Position numbers and translations under genes: made by a program. The notes beneath the pieces were generated by a model that saw nothing but the letters and a program-made list of their open reading frames with translations, was not told where the DNA came from and made no database searches. Shown here in pieces: positions 12,401 through 25,100 of a stretch of 64,000 bases of DNA (the first letter of the stretch is position 1; every line of letters begins with the position of its first letter). The DNA is from Gymnothorax reevesii (Eukaryota > Chordata > Actinopteri > Anguilliformes > Muraenidae), in contig CM056583.1 in assembly GCA_029721435.1 (NCBI GenBank), positions 51,377,620 through 51,441,619 of the forward strand, written 5' to 3'.

Positions 12401-15400
12401 TCTTCCTTCCTCTCTCTTTATGCTATCTACTAACCCTACTAACAGTTTATTGTTTTCGATAATTACTAACCCCGATTAACATTGTATATTCATACTAACT
12501 GACTAACTTGCACTCGGGATTGTATAGCTGCACATACTAATAGACTAACGATCTCTCAGCATTCGCCCAATCTGTATCTCCGCCCTCCTTGCCTATCACT
12601 AATTATCTCTACTGCAGTTTCCATTTATATCTCAGGCTTTCTCTTTTCTTTAGACTATACACTTTAGTACTCCTTAACCGGAGCTGTTATTCGTTCATAG
12701 GAATGTCTCGTTATCCCTGTCTGCGTTTCGGCATTCGCCAAATTCATGTAATTAGTTTTCCTCATGTGTCACTCCCATGTCATTGATTACACCTGTTTAC
12801 CCTAGTCATGTGTTCACCCCGGATGTGTATATAAGGTGTCTGCACTTTTAGTTCCTTGTCAGATCGTCTTTACTCCTTTGTCTTGTGCTACGTTCCTCGC
12901 CTTGCTCATCGTGATATTTTCTTTCTGACTGGATTGCCCGACACTTGTTTTTTGGTTTGCCCTTTTGGATCTGATTGCCTTCGTGAGTTTTGACCTATTT
13001 TTGCCCGACCACGTCTATTGTCTTTGCTGCCCTGGTATTTGGATTCGGACTGTTTACGGCTTATGAGTTTGTCTCTCCACCAAACCCTCGCCTGTGTACC
13101 GAACCATTTTTGCCTGACCTTGAGTTTTGTTATTGGTGCCCTGGTTACAGTTTTGGATTTTGCCCTTTGGATTCTGTTTGTGGATTGTGGACATTGTACT
13201 GTTGCCAGCTCTGTTGGGGGGTTTCCCCCTTCAGAAATAAAGCCTCCATTTTGCATTTATCTGGTTTTCGCTCTTGGCTCATTTCGTAAAACCTCACAGT
13301 GCGTTGCTACTCATTTCTTAAAATCATGTCGGAAGACACATCCCTTGATGGTGGAAAAGATGTTACAGTATTTCAGAACGGGCAAGTTATTGGACTGCAT
13401 TTAGCAAAGAAAACCATGAATGACAAAAACAAGTATGAGGAATCATTTTCACAAACAAATTTGCCACCACAAAGTCCTGACCTTAAAAACGTTAAAAGTT
13501 ATTGGGCTGTGCACAGGAAAGACCGCCAAGTGGTGCAACCATTATGTCGAGAGGACAAGATCTTGGCCAAAAATTACACCATTTCTGGCATTGCATATAG
13601 CTGTCAAAACAATGACAACGTGAACATGCTCTGTAATCAAAGCTACAGGGGTTACAACTAAATATTTGAGTGTGCGACTTTTTTTTGGCTGGGCATTGTA
13701 CTTTCATGTCTCTGAATTAGGCATTTCTTTCCACCAAGTTTGGCCCAACATGCGAAAAAATCTATTTAACTTATTGACCACTTTTCAACATAATATTCTA
13801 ATCATTTTCGAAAAGTACTGATGGTAATTAACTTGCTTCAAGCCATTTCTAGAATGAAAGAGAAAAAAAAAAAAATTTCAACCGTAATCACAGACAAAAC
13901 AGAATAAAAGTTTTCCCAAAAAACCCATTAATTGAGATCAGGGGCATACAATTATGAGATCTCCTCTGTTTATCCCACTTCTCAAGTATTGCTCAAATGG
14001 TTGTCTCAACTCAATCTCCTTTGTCTCAGTGATGTCTTGTCTCTTTTTAGCTTATCTATTGCTTCTACGGGACCTTTAGTAGAAGTAACTCAGAAACAAA
14101 TGATCGCTGAATGATACAAATATGAGAAGCACAAATTCATCTCAAGAGACGAGATTGAGCAACACATTTTTCCAACGGGAATATTTGTTAACTTGTTCTT
14201 ATACTTCTTTTATTTATTTTCTGCCTCATTGGTTAAATAGAAAGTCCCTACATAGTGCATTCTTTGTATTACAAGCATTTTGTAATCACTTTGTGATCAA
14301 ATGATTGTTTATATTTTTGTTTTCAACTAATTGTTTAATTGGAGAATTTTATCATATATTAAATTAAATATTCTAAAAAAATTCATCAAATGCTTTATGA
14401 ATATTTTTTTATTTTTATACTGTGATTCCAAGCCTGAGCGTACACAGGTGTAATGCTGTCACCATGCCAGTGAGCACACAACTGTGATGTTGTAACTGCG
14501 CCTGTAAGAATACAGCTGTGAAATCACCATGACTCTGAGCACACAGCTGCAATGACGTCACCATGCATGAGTATACTCAGCTGCAGTGGTGTCACTCTGC
14601 CTGTGAGTGCTAAGCTGTGATAGTGTCACTGTGTCTAACAGCACACAGCTGTGATATTGTCACTGTGCCTGAGAGCACACAGCTGTGTTATTGTCACTGC
14701 GCCTGAGAGCACACAGCTGTGATATTGTCACTGCGCCTGAGAGCACACAGCTGTGATATTGTCACTGCGCCTGAGAGCACACAGCTGTGATATTGTCACT
14801 GTGCCTGAGAGCACACAGCTGTGATATTGTCACTGTGCCTGAGAGCACACAGCTGTGATATTGTCACTGTGCCTGAGAGCACACAGCTGTGATATTGTCA
14901 CTGTGCCTGAGAGCACACAGCTGTGTTATTGTCACTGTGCCTGAGAGCACACAGCTGTGATATTGTCACTGTGCCTGAGAGCACACAGCTGTGTTATTGT
15001 CACTGTGCCTGAGAGCACACAGCTGTGATATTGTCACTGTGCCTGAGAGCACACAGCTGTGTTAATGTCACTGTGCCCGAGAGCACACAGCTGTGATATT
15101 GTCACTGTGCCCGAGAGCACACAGCTGTGTTATTGTCACTGTGCCTGAGAGCACACAGCTGTGATATTGTCACTGTGCCTGAGAGCACACAGCTGTGATA
15201 TTGTCACTGTGCCCGAGAGCACACAGCTGTGTTATTGTCACTGTGCCTGAGAGCACACAGCTGTGTTGTTGTTACAGTGCCTGAGAGCACACAGCTGTGA
15301 TATTGTCACTGTGCCAGAGAGCAGAAAAAGGTGATATTATCACTGTGCCTGAGAGCACACGGCTGTGAAGTCATTGTGACTCTGAGCACATAGCTGTGAT

Positions 15401-16104
15401 GACGTCACCATGCCTGAGTGTATACAGCTGTGATGATGTCACGTTGCCTGATAGCACACAGCTGTAATGATGTCACCATGCCTGAGTGTATGCAGCTGTG
15501 ATGATGTCACTGTGCCTGAGAGCACACAGCTATAATGACGTCACAGTGCCTGTGAGCACACAGCTATAATGACGTCACAGTGCCTGTGAGCACATAGCTC
15601 TGATGATGTCGCTAAGTCTTACTTCCTCCTGCATCTTCTGCTTCTGCTTCTGAGCTTCTTCCAACTCCACCTGCAGCTCCCGGATTTGAGAGATGTCACT
15701 GGAGGACTGCAGGAAAGAAATATGTAATAACACAGTGTATAATAATAATAATAATAATAATAATTGTGGCAAAGTCACTACACCTGCTTGGCCAAACATG
15801 GCCAAAATCAAACTTGCCCTAGATTTTCATCTCATATACATGCATATAAAATATGAAAAGAATCTGTGAAAAACTGAAAGTGCAAGAGCACTGACAAGGC
15901 AAAAAAGTTTACAGAGGTACAGACGCATGACAGACCACCACAAAGGCATCTAAGCAGAGCATACGCCCGATTGGCCAAGAGGCCAAGCAGGCCATTAATA
16001 ATTTTGACATTGTTGCTGTCATTATTATGAATAATAATCCAAACACTCTCTACGGACCATACAGGAAGACAACACTTAAAATGTAAAAAGTGGTGACACA
16101 CCCA

Positions 16105-16139
<35 letters not shown>

Positions 16140-19100
16140 ACCTGGGCGATAAGTGCTTTATGTTTCTTCATGAGCTCATTCAGATCCTCCTGATCCTCCT
16201 CCAGTCTCTTCAGCAGATCTACTCTCTCACGCTGCAGCTGGGCCAGCTGCTCATCCACCTGATGGAGAGAACCATGGAGCTGAGTGTCTATTCACTAGAT
16301 ATACAGTCCCCATTCACAGGGCCTACACTCCCCTTCACTGCCTCCACAGTCCTCCACATACCACCCACACTGGATCTTTACACCTCCTGGGCCAGGTCAC
16401 GCGCGGAAACGGAGCTACAAACAAGTTGAGGTATTTTGTTTCATAGCTCCAAAACTAAGTAAGATAGAGTTACGATTTAAATGGCTTTGTGTGGGTCTTC
16501 CCTAGCACTTCAAACAACGAAACAGCTAATTTTGTTCATTTGATTTATTTTGGGTGAAAACGGCAAAAAACTGGTCGGCAACGGTGAAATAGTAGGGAAG
16601 ACCTACACAAAGCCATTTAAATTGTAACTCTATCTTACTTAGTTTTGGAACTATGATCCAAAATACACCAATTTTGTAACTCCATTACCGCATGACCTGG
16701 CCCTCCTGCACTGGATCAGCATTTCTCTTCACTGGGTATACAATACCCCTTCACTGAGCCAACAGTCCCCTTCCACTGGGTCCAAGGGCCACATTCACTG
16801 GATGTACAGTCCCCTTCACTGGATCTGCTGTCCCTTTCACTGAATCTGCCATCCCCCTCACTGGGTCTACTGTCCCTTTCACTGGATCTGCTGTCCCCCT
16901 CACTGGGTCTACTGTCCCTTTCACTGAATCTGCTGTCCCCCTCACTGGGTCTACTGTCCCTTTCACTGAATCTGCTGTCCCCCTCACTGGGTCTACTGTC
17001 CCTTTCACTGAATCGGCCTTCCCCCTCACCGGGTCTACTGTCTCTTTCACTGAATCTGCCATCCCCTTACTGGGTCTACTGTCCCTTTCACTGAATCTGC
17101 CATCCCCCTCACTGGGTCTACTGTCCCTTTCACTGAATCGGCCTTCCCCCTCACCGGGTCTAGTGTCTCTTTCACTAAATCTGCCATCCCCTTACTGGGT
17201 CTACTGCCCCTTTCACGGAATCTGCCATCCCCCTCACTGGGTCTACTGTCCCTTTCATTGAATCTGCCGTCCCCCTCACTGGGTCTACTGTCCCTTCCGC
17301 TGAGTCTGCCGTCCCCCTCACTGGGTCTACTGTCCTTTCCGCTGATTCTGCCGTCCCCCTCACTGGGTCTACTGTCCCTTCCGCTGATTCTGCCGTCCCC
17401 CTCACTGGGTCTACTGTCCCTTCCGCTGAGTCTGCCGTCCCCCTCACTGGGTCTACTGTCCCTTCCGCTGATTCTGCCGTCCCCCTCACTGGGTCTACTG
17501 TCCCTTCCGCTGAGTCTGCCGTCCCCCTCACTGGGTCTACTGTCCCTTCCGCTGAGTCTGCCGTCCCCCTCACTGGGTCTACTGTCCCTTTCGCTGGGCA
17601 CACAGTTGGAATTCACTGGATCTGCAGTCCCCTTCATTGGGTCTACAATCCCCCTTTACCAGGTTAACAGACCCCATGCACAACACTGTTAGTAGCACTG
17701 CACCCGTCTCCCCTTGCTATTCTCTCACTACCCTCCTCTCACCAGGCTCTTGTGCTTGCAGATGCTCTCCAGCTCCAGCTGCGCATTCTCCAGCTCCATC
17801 GCCAGGGTCTTCTGTACGCTCTCCAGCTCCATCCTCCGGGTCTCGCTCTCCTCCAGCTGAGAAGCAGGAGAGAGAGCAATGAGGCAGAGGGTAAGGAAAA
17901 AGAAAGAGAGAACAGATGGACTGAGGGTAAAAGGGGGAAAGAGAGCGGAGGGGCTGAGAGTGAGGGCAGAGGACACACAGTAAGCGAGCACCTGGAAGTG
18001 CAGTTTCTCCAGCTGCTCCCTGCTCCCCGGCGCCTGGCTGTGGCCCGGCTGGTCCACAGTGGACAGCAGCAGCTGGGCGTCACTCAGCAGGGCATGTGTG
18101 CGCTTCAGGTCCCGCCTCAGCCGCTTCTCCACGTCAAAGTCCCGGTGTCCCACCTGTGCCAGAGAGAGAGTTGGAAGGAGGGAGGGAGGGAGGGAGGGAG
18201 AGGATAAAAGAAGGAAGGAAGCACAGAAAACAGAGATGTGTGTGAGAGAGTTACTGAGGGAGAGAGAGAGAGAGCATTAACATGTGTAACAGAGGGTGTG
18301 AGTGAGTGAGTGAGTGAGTGATCAGGAAACTGGGTAACACTTTACAATAAGGGTACATTAGTTAATGTAGCATTAGCTACCAATTAATTAACAGTTAACT
18401 AATGCACCAGAGTTAAATAAGCATTGGGTAACCTTAAATTACCATTCATTAATGCTCTTTGATATCCTTATTATGAAGTTGAAATTATCCATTAAGTATC
18501 CCTTAAGTAACACCTCAAACTATCAAACTATTCAACAATGTATGAATGAGTACCTTAGTGAACATGAATACCATTAGTAAATGATTAGTAGACCCATTAG
18601 TTTACTGTAAATTAACTGAGTTAATGCTTCTCACTGCATTAGCTAATGTTAGTTAATGTACCCTTATTTTGTAAAGTGTTAGTGGAAAGTGTTCTGAGTG
18701 AATGAGGCAGAGTGTGCATGAGGGAATGTGCCACTGAGAGAAGGAATGAGTAAATAGCCTGGCCTCAATGCTATCTAATGCTATGTACCATAGCCATTAT
18801 AACACGGCACAGAAAACAGCCACCCTCAACAGCCTTTAGCCTTAAGCCATGGCAGCTTGTGCTGACACATCCTAACATTTGGGGCTTCAGGGAAAAATCC
18901 TCTTTACTCCAAAGGCTGTAAGATCACGATGGTATTGGATCCTCAGTGTTTCATGTATTATTCTTGCCAGTCAGGATTCTGGAATAATTAACCAGGAGGG
19001 GACTTAAAAGGAGGGAAGAGTGTGGTATCTAAACCATGCAGAGGGCAACAAGAACTAATCCGTGGCACTTGCTGATCGAAAAGACACCATGAAATTGTGG

Positions 19101-22100
19101 AATTCGTACAACTGCCTCATGTTTAGTGTGGCAAGTCATGAATTTGTTTGATGTTTCATGCACGATTTCTGAGTGCTACATTCTGTGACTCATGCCATCG
19201 GCTGAACAAAAGACAAGCACTCAGTCTGAAGACAGGGCTCCAGGCAGCTCTCACAGCTCGTACTGTCTCAGAGCAGACAATAAGTCACTGACTCATACCT
19301 CAGAGAAACACAAAACACCACTCAACGCTTCTGTCAGAGCAATGTTTACAGCCCACTACAGCAGACTGATAATTTTAGCACAAGATCACCATGTATTCAA
19401 GATGTTGGTGTGATGCCACTGCCTGTATTTACCAACATGCAGCCAGGTGGTTGCTTTGGTTGAGGTATGACATTGCCGTTAATGTATAAGCCCCACAGTT
19501 TGGGTTCAAATCTGGGTAGTACTGATGGAGGCTAGTAGCCACTTGGTGGCCTTGAACGCAATAATTAAGTTCATCTGGCCGCTGCATACCTCCCTGCACA
19601 TAGACGAGCTCAGTGTCTGCAAGTTGCTTCCTTTGGTTTGTGTGAGTTAGTGCCATTGTATGTGGGTGCTGAACTCAGTTGGAAAGACAGATAAAGAGCT
19701 GATTTACGATACGTTTTGTACTGTTGCTCTTGGTATGCTGACTTTTGACTACATGAGTCAGGTTGAATTTATAAGAAAGTTATGCCCAAATTTTTTCTCC
19801 AGATGGTATGCTTATTTCAAGCATTCACTAAGTGTATTAAGGAATGCATTTATCACAAAGCAACATGTTTTATAATGTCCAACAGGGAGGCAAGGGTTCC
19901 ATACATCTGTGACGAAGGGGCAGGACTTTCACACTACAATGGCCTTAGAACACCTCCGTATCTTCACTGCAAATAAACTGTTCCGGGCTGACCACTGCAT
20001 ACTAAAAGTACACAATAAGTTGTTGGCATTTCGTTGAGTGGACGGCACATACGTTGAGAACACGGTGTTAGCAGGAGGTTGTTTCAGACCCAGCTGAAGT
20101 CGTGTAGTAAGCCTGACCCAGCGGCGGGCCACACGTTACCTGGTCACAGAGCGTGGCGATCAGTCCCTCCAGGTCGTGCTTCTCATGAACAACCTTCTGC
20201 TTCTCCTCATACTCCTGCTCCAGCTGCATCTCCAAATGCCTCAGCTGCGCAGATACAGAGAGAGAGAGGGCAGATCTGCCTCAGCTGCAGAGAGCTAATA
20301 TCCTGCTGAGCTAGCTACAGGGCAGCCAAAACTATGCATCTGCGTCAGGAGGGCAAAGCAAAAATGGCCACATAATTTTAAAATGCTCCTGGATACATAT
20401 TGCAAGGCAAGATATTCAGGAGCCCCTTAATTTAAGATATGAATAACACTCTTCATTATTTTGTTAATTTTTCTGAAGGGTGGGTGTTTGATTTGTCTAA
20501 AGACAAACAAAAATAGAAAAGAGACAGCTTGCCCCATAGCTACAACAGGCTGTTTCCCAATGCTTTATTTTACCTCCTAGCTTCCTATACACATACAATT
20601 CTATTTGGAAGTTTGTTTTCATGTCTTTGGAATGCCCCTAAATTTTTGCCAGCGGGTAAAAAATTGCTCCTTTTGAGAAAAATAATTTCCTACCCTGGGG
20701 TGCATTTCCCAAAATCATAGTTCCTAACTATGTTAGCTACTTACATAGTTCGACCATATACAGTCAATGGTTCCAACTATGCAAGTTGGCATCTATGCTT
20801 TTGAGAAATGTATGCCTAGTCTGATGATGTTCTCTCTTCAAAAGGTTAGACCTGCACATCTTTCACAAACTTACGAATCACTCTCGAAAACCTACTTCCA
20901 CCAATCAGAGAGCGAATAGCCAAGTGAAAGAATTAGTTTGACCTTTCTCTGAAGCAGATCGACTCTGTGAAAAGGTTGGACTCTCCACAGAACAGCAAAC
21001 AGCAGATATAATGCAAATCACAGCAGAGCCTGCCCATCGTTTCCCGTCAAGAAAATCACAGAGAGGATGTCTCTAACAGCTGCCCTATCTTCATCTCTCG
21101 CAGTGCCTAACTATCTCTCCTAGTGGACAGGCATGCGCATGGATTCCAATTTTCACTCCCCTACTTATTTATCAGTCAGATTTAGCTCCTCTCTCCAGCC
21201 ATTTAGACCCCCACCTCCCCCTCTTTCTCTAAATCCTCCCTCCATTGCTCGGTTTCACCATCCCCCCGGGGACAGTAATTACCCGTCTTTGTGAAGCTTT
21301 CTGAACGTCTTCCAATTCCTCGTCTTTATCCTCCAGCTCCTTCTGATGGATTTGCTTCATTCTCTCCATTTCCATCTCAAAGCGCAGATGCATCTGGGGG
21401 ATCGAAAGCGGGAGAAAAAGAAGAAATTACAATAAATGTAAAAACAGCAGAGAATTCCAGGAACAACACAGCATTACAGTTTTATTGCTTTCATAATACG
21501 CCAGTACAGAGTCAATGCTACACAAGTGTACCTCTGTCAGCGGTTAAATCAAAGTACGATAATCAGGATTTACTCAGGGTATGATAATCAGTGTAAGAGA
21601 CTATACCACTGTCAGTGTGTAAAACAGTACAATAATCAGTATTTAGTCGGTATGATAATTTAGTATTGTAGTACTGTAACACTGTTCATTTTTAAATTAC
21701 AGAGCAATAATCCATATTTTGTCAGGGTATGATAATTTGTGTTTAGACGCTGTACCACTGACAGTGTTTAAATAAAAGTACGATAATCAGTATTTAGTCA
21801 AGGTATGACAATCAGCTTTAGTCAGTGCATGACGATCAGTGTTTAGTCAGAATATGATAATCAGTGTTGAGTCAGAGTATGATAAAGTCTTCAGTCAGCA
21901 CGTGATGCTCAGTGTTCACCAGTGTTTGTCAGTGTCAGTGTTTGTGTTCTCCTGCAGTGTTGCGGTCAGTGAACTGACCTGCTGCTGCTGCTGTATTTTG
22001 CTGGTGAGCTGGCTGATCTCCTGACTGCGCTCTTTTTCCTGGCTCTCCAGCTCTCTCAGCTGCTGCTTGAGGGCAGGCAGGGAATCAGAGCTGAGCCCCA

Positions 22101-25100
22101 GGGGCACAGACTGATCTCTGATTTGGGCACACAGCTCTTCCTTCTGCTGTTGTAGGCGCGTCACCTCTGCCTGGCACTCCTAGGGAGATGGAAGAAGTAA
22201 GTACAGAGTCTGTACCTGCAGGCTATGCTCTAAGGATCAACTAAATGGGTCTGACCTAGGTCTGTGCCAGCAGATTGTTCTATAGTGTCAGTTAAAAGTG
22301 TTACATCCTTGTGTGAATCCCTATCACGTGTCCTCCCATCCAGCAGCTTGCACGTCTTTAGATATATAGTTTTCATTAATTGGTTTACATCCCACGTGCC
22401 TCCCCCGTCGGCTGTTATACTTTCTGGTTTACCATTCCCTTACATGTGTCCAGGCGTATCTATAACCCTCAGTTAGAGAGTGCAGGTTGCTGGGTTGTCA
22501 ATTGCAATACACTGTTTAGAAACCAGTCAGTATCTGCCTGGCTAAAATTTATTGTCTTAGGAAACTGTAAATGTTTATTATCTCCAGACATTATTAGTAA
22601 CCTTTAAAGACAGTCAAATACGGAAGTTCTTTTCCAAGTTTTATCAAGAGGCACAAGCCTTACTTTCGGTCTCCAGAATTGGGGCCGCTAACCATTCTTC
22701 AGTCTGTTCCTCTGCCCAGTTTGTTAGGAATACCTCCAAAGCGTTCTGGGGTCATCAAGACTGAGCCGGCGTTCCTGATAAACTCCCCGGTCCTGCCATC
22801 TGACAGCTCTGCTCTGGCGAGTGTGTGCTCCATCTAGCTGCTGTCCCAGAATGCTACTGGCCAGGCACAAACAGGCCCCTGCACTCAGCCAGTACCATCT
22901 AAACTGAACTGTCATTCTGCTCTGGGCTCTGTCCCTCTGTCATTACCGTATTACTGTCAATAAACCCAACAGTTGGATTGTGCTCAATCTCCGCATTTGG
23001 TGCCTCATCTGGATCATAACAAAAATGGCCTGAACTCAGCCTGTACCAGCAGGCTGTGCCTTAGCGTCAGCTAGAAGGGTCTGAACTGGGTCTATAACAG
23101 CAGGCAGTGCTTTAGCATTAGCTAAAAGGGTCTGAATTAGGCCTGAATATGTATGCTGCATTTCAGCATTAAATAAAAGGATTATGAACTAGGTCTGTAC
23201 CTGCAGATTATGCTATAGCATTAGCTAAAGGGGTCTGAACTTGGTTTGTACCTGCAGGCTATCCCATAGTGTAAATTAAAGGGGTTTTAAACAAGGTCTG
23301 CATCCGCAGGTCCCACTTTAGCATTAGCTAAAAGGGTCTGAACTGGGACTATACCTGCAAGTTGTGCTCTAGCAATAGCACACAGTGCAGGGACTTTAAT
23401 GAGACTGCACCTGCAGGGTGTTTGAGTCTGGAGTGCCTAGTGTGCCTTTACCTTCAGGTTGCGCTGCAGGAACATCACACTCCCGTGCAGTGATGTATTT
23501 TCCTGGATCACCTTCTCCTTCAGCTCCCGCTCATTATCTGCCTCCTCCAGAGCCTGGGTCAGTTCACTGTCAAACCTGCATCGGTCACATATGGAAACAT
23601 ACATACAAGCACTCAGATAAGCATTCACATATCAATTTTGTGACTGAACTCTGCCGGACAACTCCTAAAGGGAGTGTGATAAAGATCGAGACTGTTCATG
23701 AATCAGACCTCCTCTGCTTCCTTTCAAGATCATGAGCTCTGTTCTGCAAACTGTCCGTCAAAACACGGGCATCCTGGAGGTCAGAGGTCACCCGGCGACA
23801 GTGCCGCTTCAGTTCATTCATGCTGCGCTTAGATTGCTCCAGCTGAGACTGCAGTTCCAGCACCTGCCCCATGGTGGAGACAAAGAGCACTCAGAAAACA
23901 TCCATTCTAACGATGAGTGGACCGATTCTTCTCACAGTATTGATTCCTTTGAGTTGATGCGTGAAAATGTATCAAGCCTAACGAGTTTTGATGCTTTTTG
24001 CAAAATATTGTGCCGGTTTCCCCATGTAATAGTAAATTCAAGTTCGACTGTTAGAGCTCCCTGGCCTGCAAAATTTAACTTCCATGCATTACCAAACATT
24101 GTCTTTATTATTGTAAACTTACACACAAACATTCATTCTAATTCATCGGTTCTGCATTCCACTTGTATGTAGGTAGGCAATGAGCCCAACAGATGTCACA
24201 GAGAAGTGATTTGACCGCATCAATTTGTTTTTTTTCCTGGGTAAGTAGCAGACATCCCATTTTGAGAAACCAGTTCATTTGGTCTGATTCCGTGAGTTGA
24301 GCAGCCAGTCTTTCTTGACTCGACTGGAGTCTGAGTCGATGACTTTTTCTTGTAAGGGATAATGTACAGCGAGCCAGTCACAATTGCAAAATAAGCCTCA
24401 ACAGAATTCGCGGTGGGGTCTCAAATCACCCTGAAGGACTAAATTATGCAATAAGGACTGGCTCGCTGCATATTAACCTGCTTCTTACAAGGGTACTTTG
24501 TGAAGAAATCAATATTTTAACACAAAATATTGAATTGAAAATAATTTAATTGAATTAAAATTGATTTTATTACTCTCACTAAAAAAATAGACTGTTATAC
24601 GTAGTCAATGGTTGGAACTGCGTCGCACCCACAGCAATGGTCCGTTGTTCATAGCAGCGGCATGTCAGAAATAACAGCCATAAAAATACATAATTCACCT
24701 GTAAGAATTGAGTATTCAACAAAGCCGAATAATAACCCACAGTGACAGCGAGTTGCTAAGTGGGAAATTCAGGGGTTCATGAGCAATGAGACTTTTAACG
24801 GGCTGATCCAGTACATACCGGACACAAAACAGAGTCATTTAAAAAGGTTGTTTGTTCATTTTCGCTCATCACTAATGCAGCCTTTGTGGTGAGGTCTGGG
24901 TTTATCAGCTTCCTCCTCTGCGTTAGCTCTAATGAAGAGAGCTGGGAAACGCTAAATATATCCCTGAAGGCCATCAAGCAGGCTGTATACGCCAAAATTA
25001 TCCAATGTTTGGAAAATAAAACCGCCAGTGAATGTGTCTTAGTGCACCATCATCTGTATGCTCGCTAGAATCTCCATGCCCATCATTTTATATGTTTATG

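Noticed and set aside
12160..13661. Plus-strand frames of up to 128 codons in the solo LTR
   Set aside because: They lie in the pyrimidine-rich LTR body and cross its boundary at 13298; no LTR encodes such a product and copies B and C do not keep the frames.
14430..15610. Regular ~34-bp units considered as a CRISPR array
   Set aside because: Units are contiguous with no unique spacers, and the setting is a fish intron; this is a minisatellite.
17047..17692. Long open frames (up to 196 codons) with repeats, on both strands
   Set aside because: They arise from the 42-bp minisatellite, whose unit is a multiple of three without stops. They lie inside an intron and several frames are equally open.
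19430..19650. tRNA gene from a GGTTCAAATCT B-box
   Set aside because: No cloverleaf or A box could be drawn; at most an old tRNA-derived SINE.
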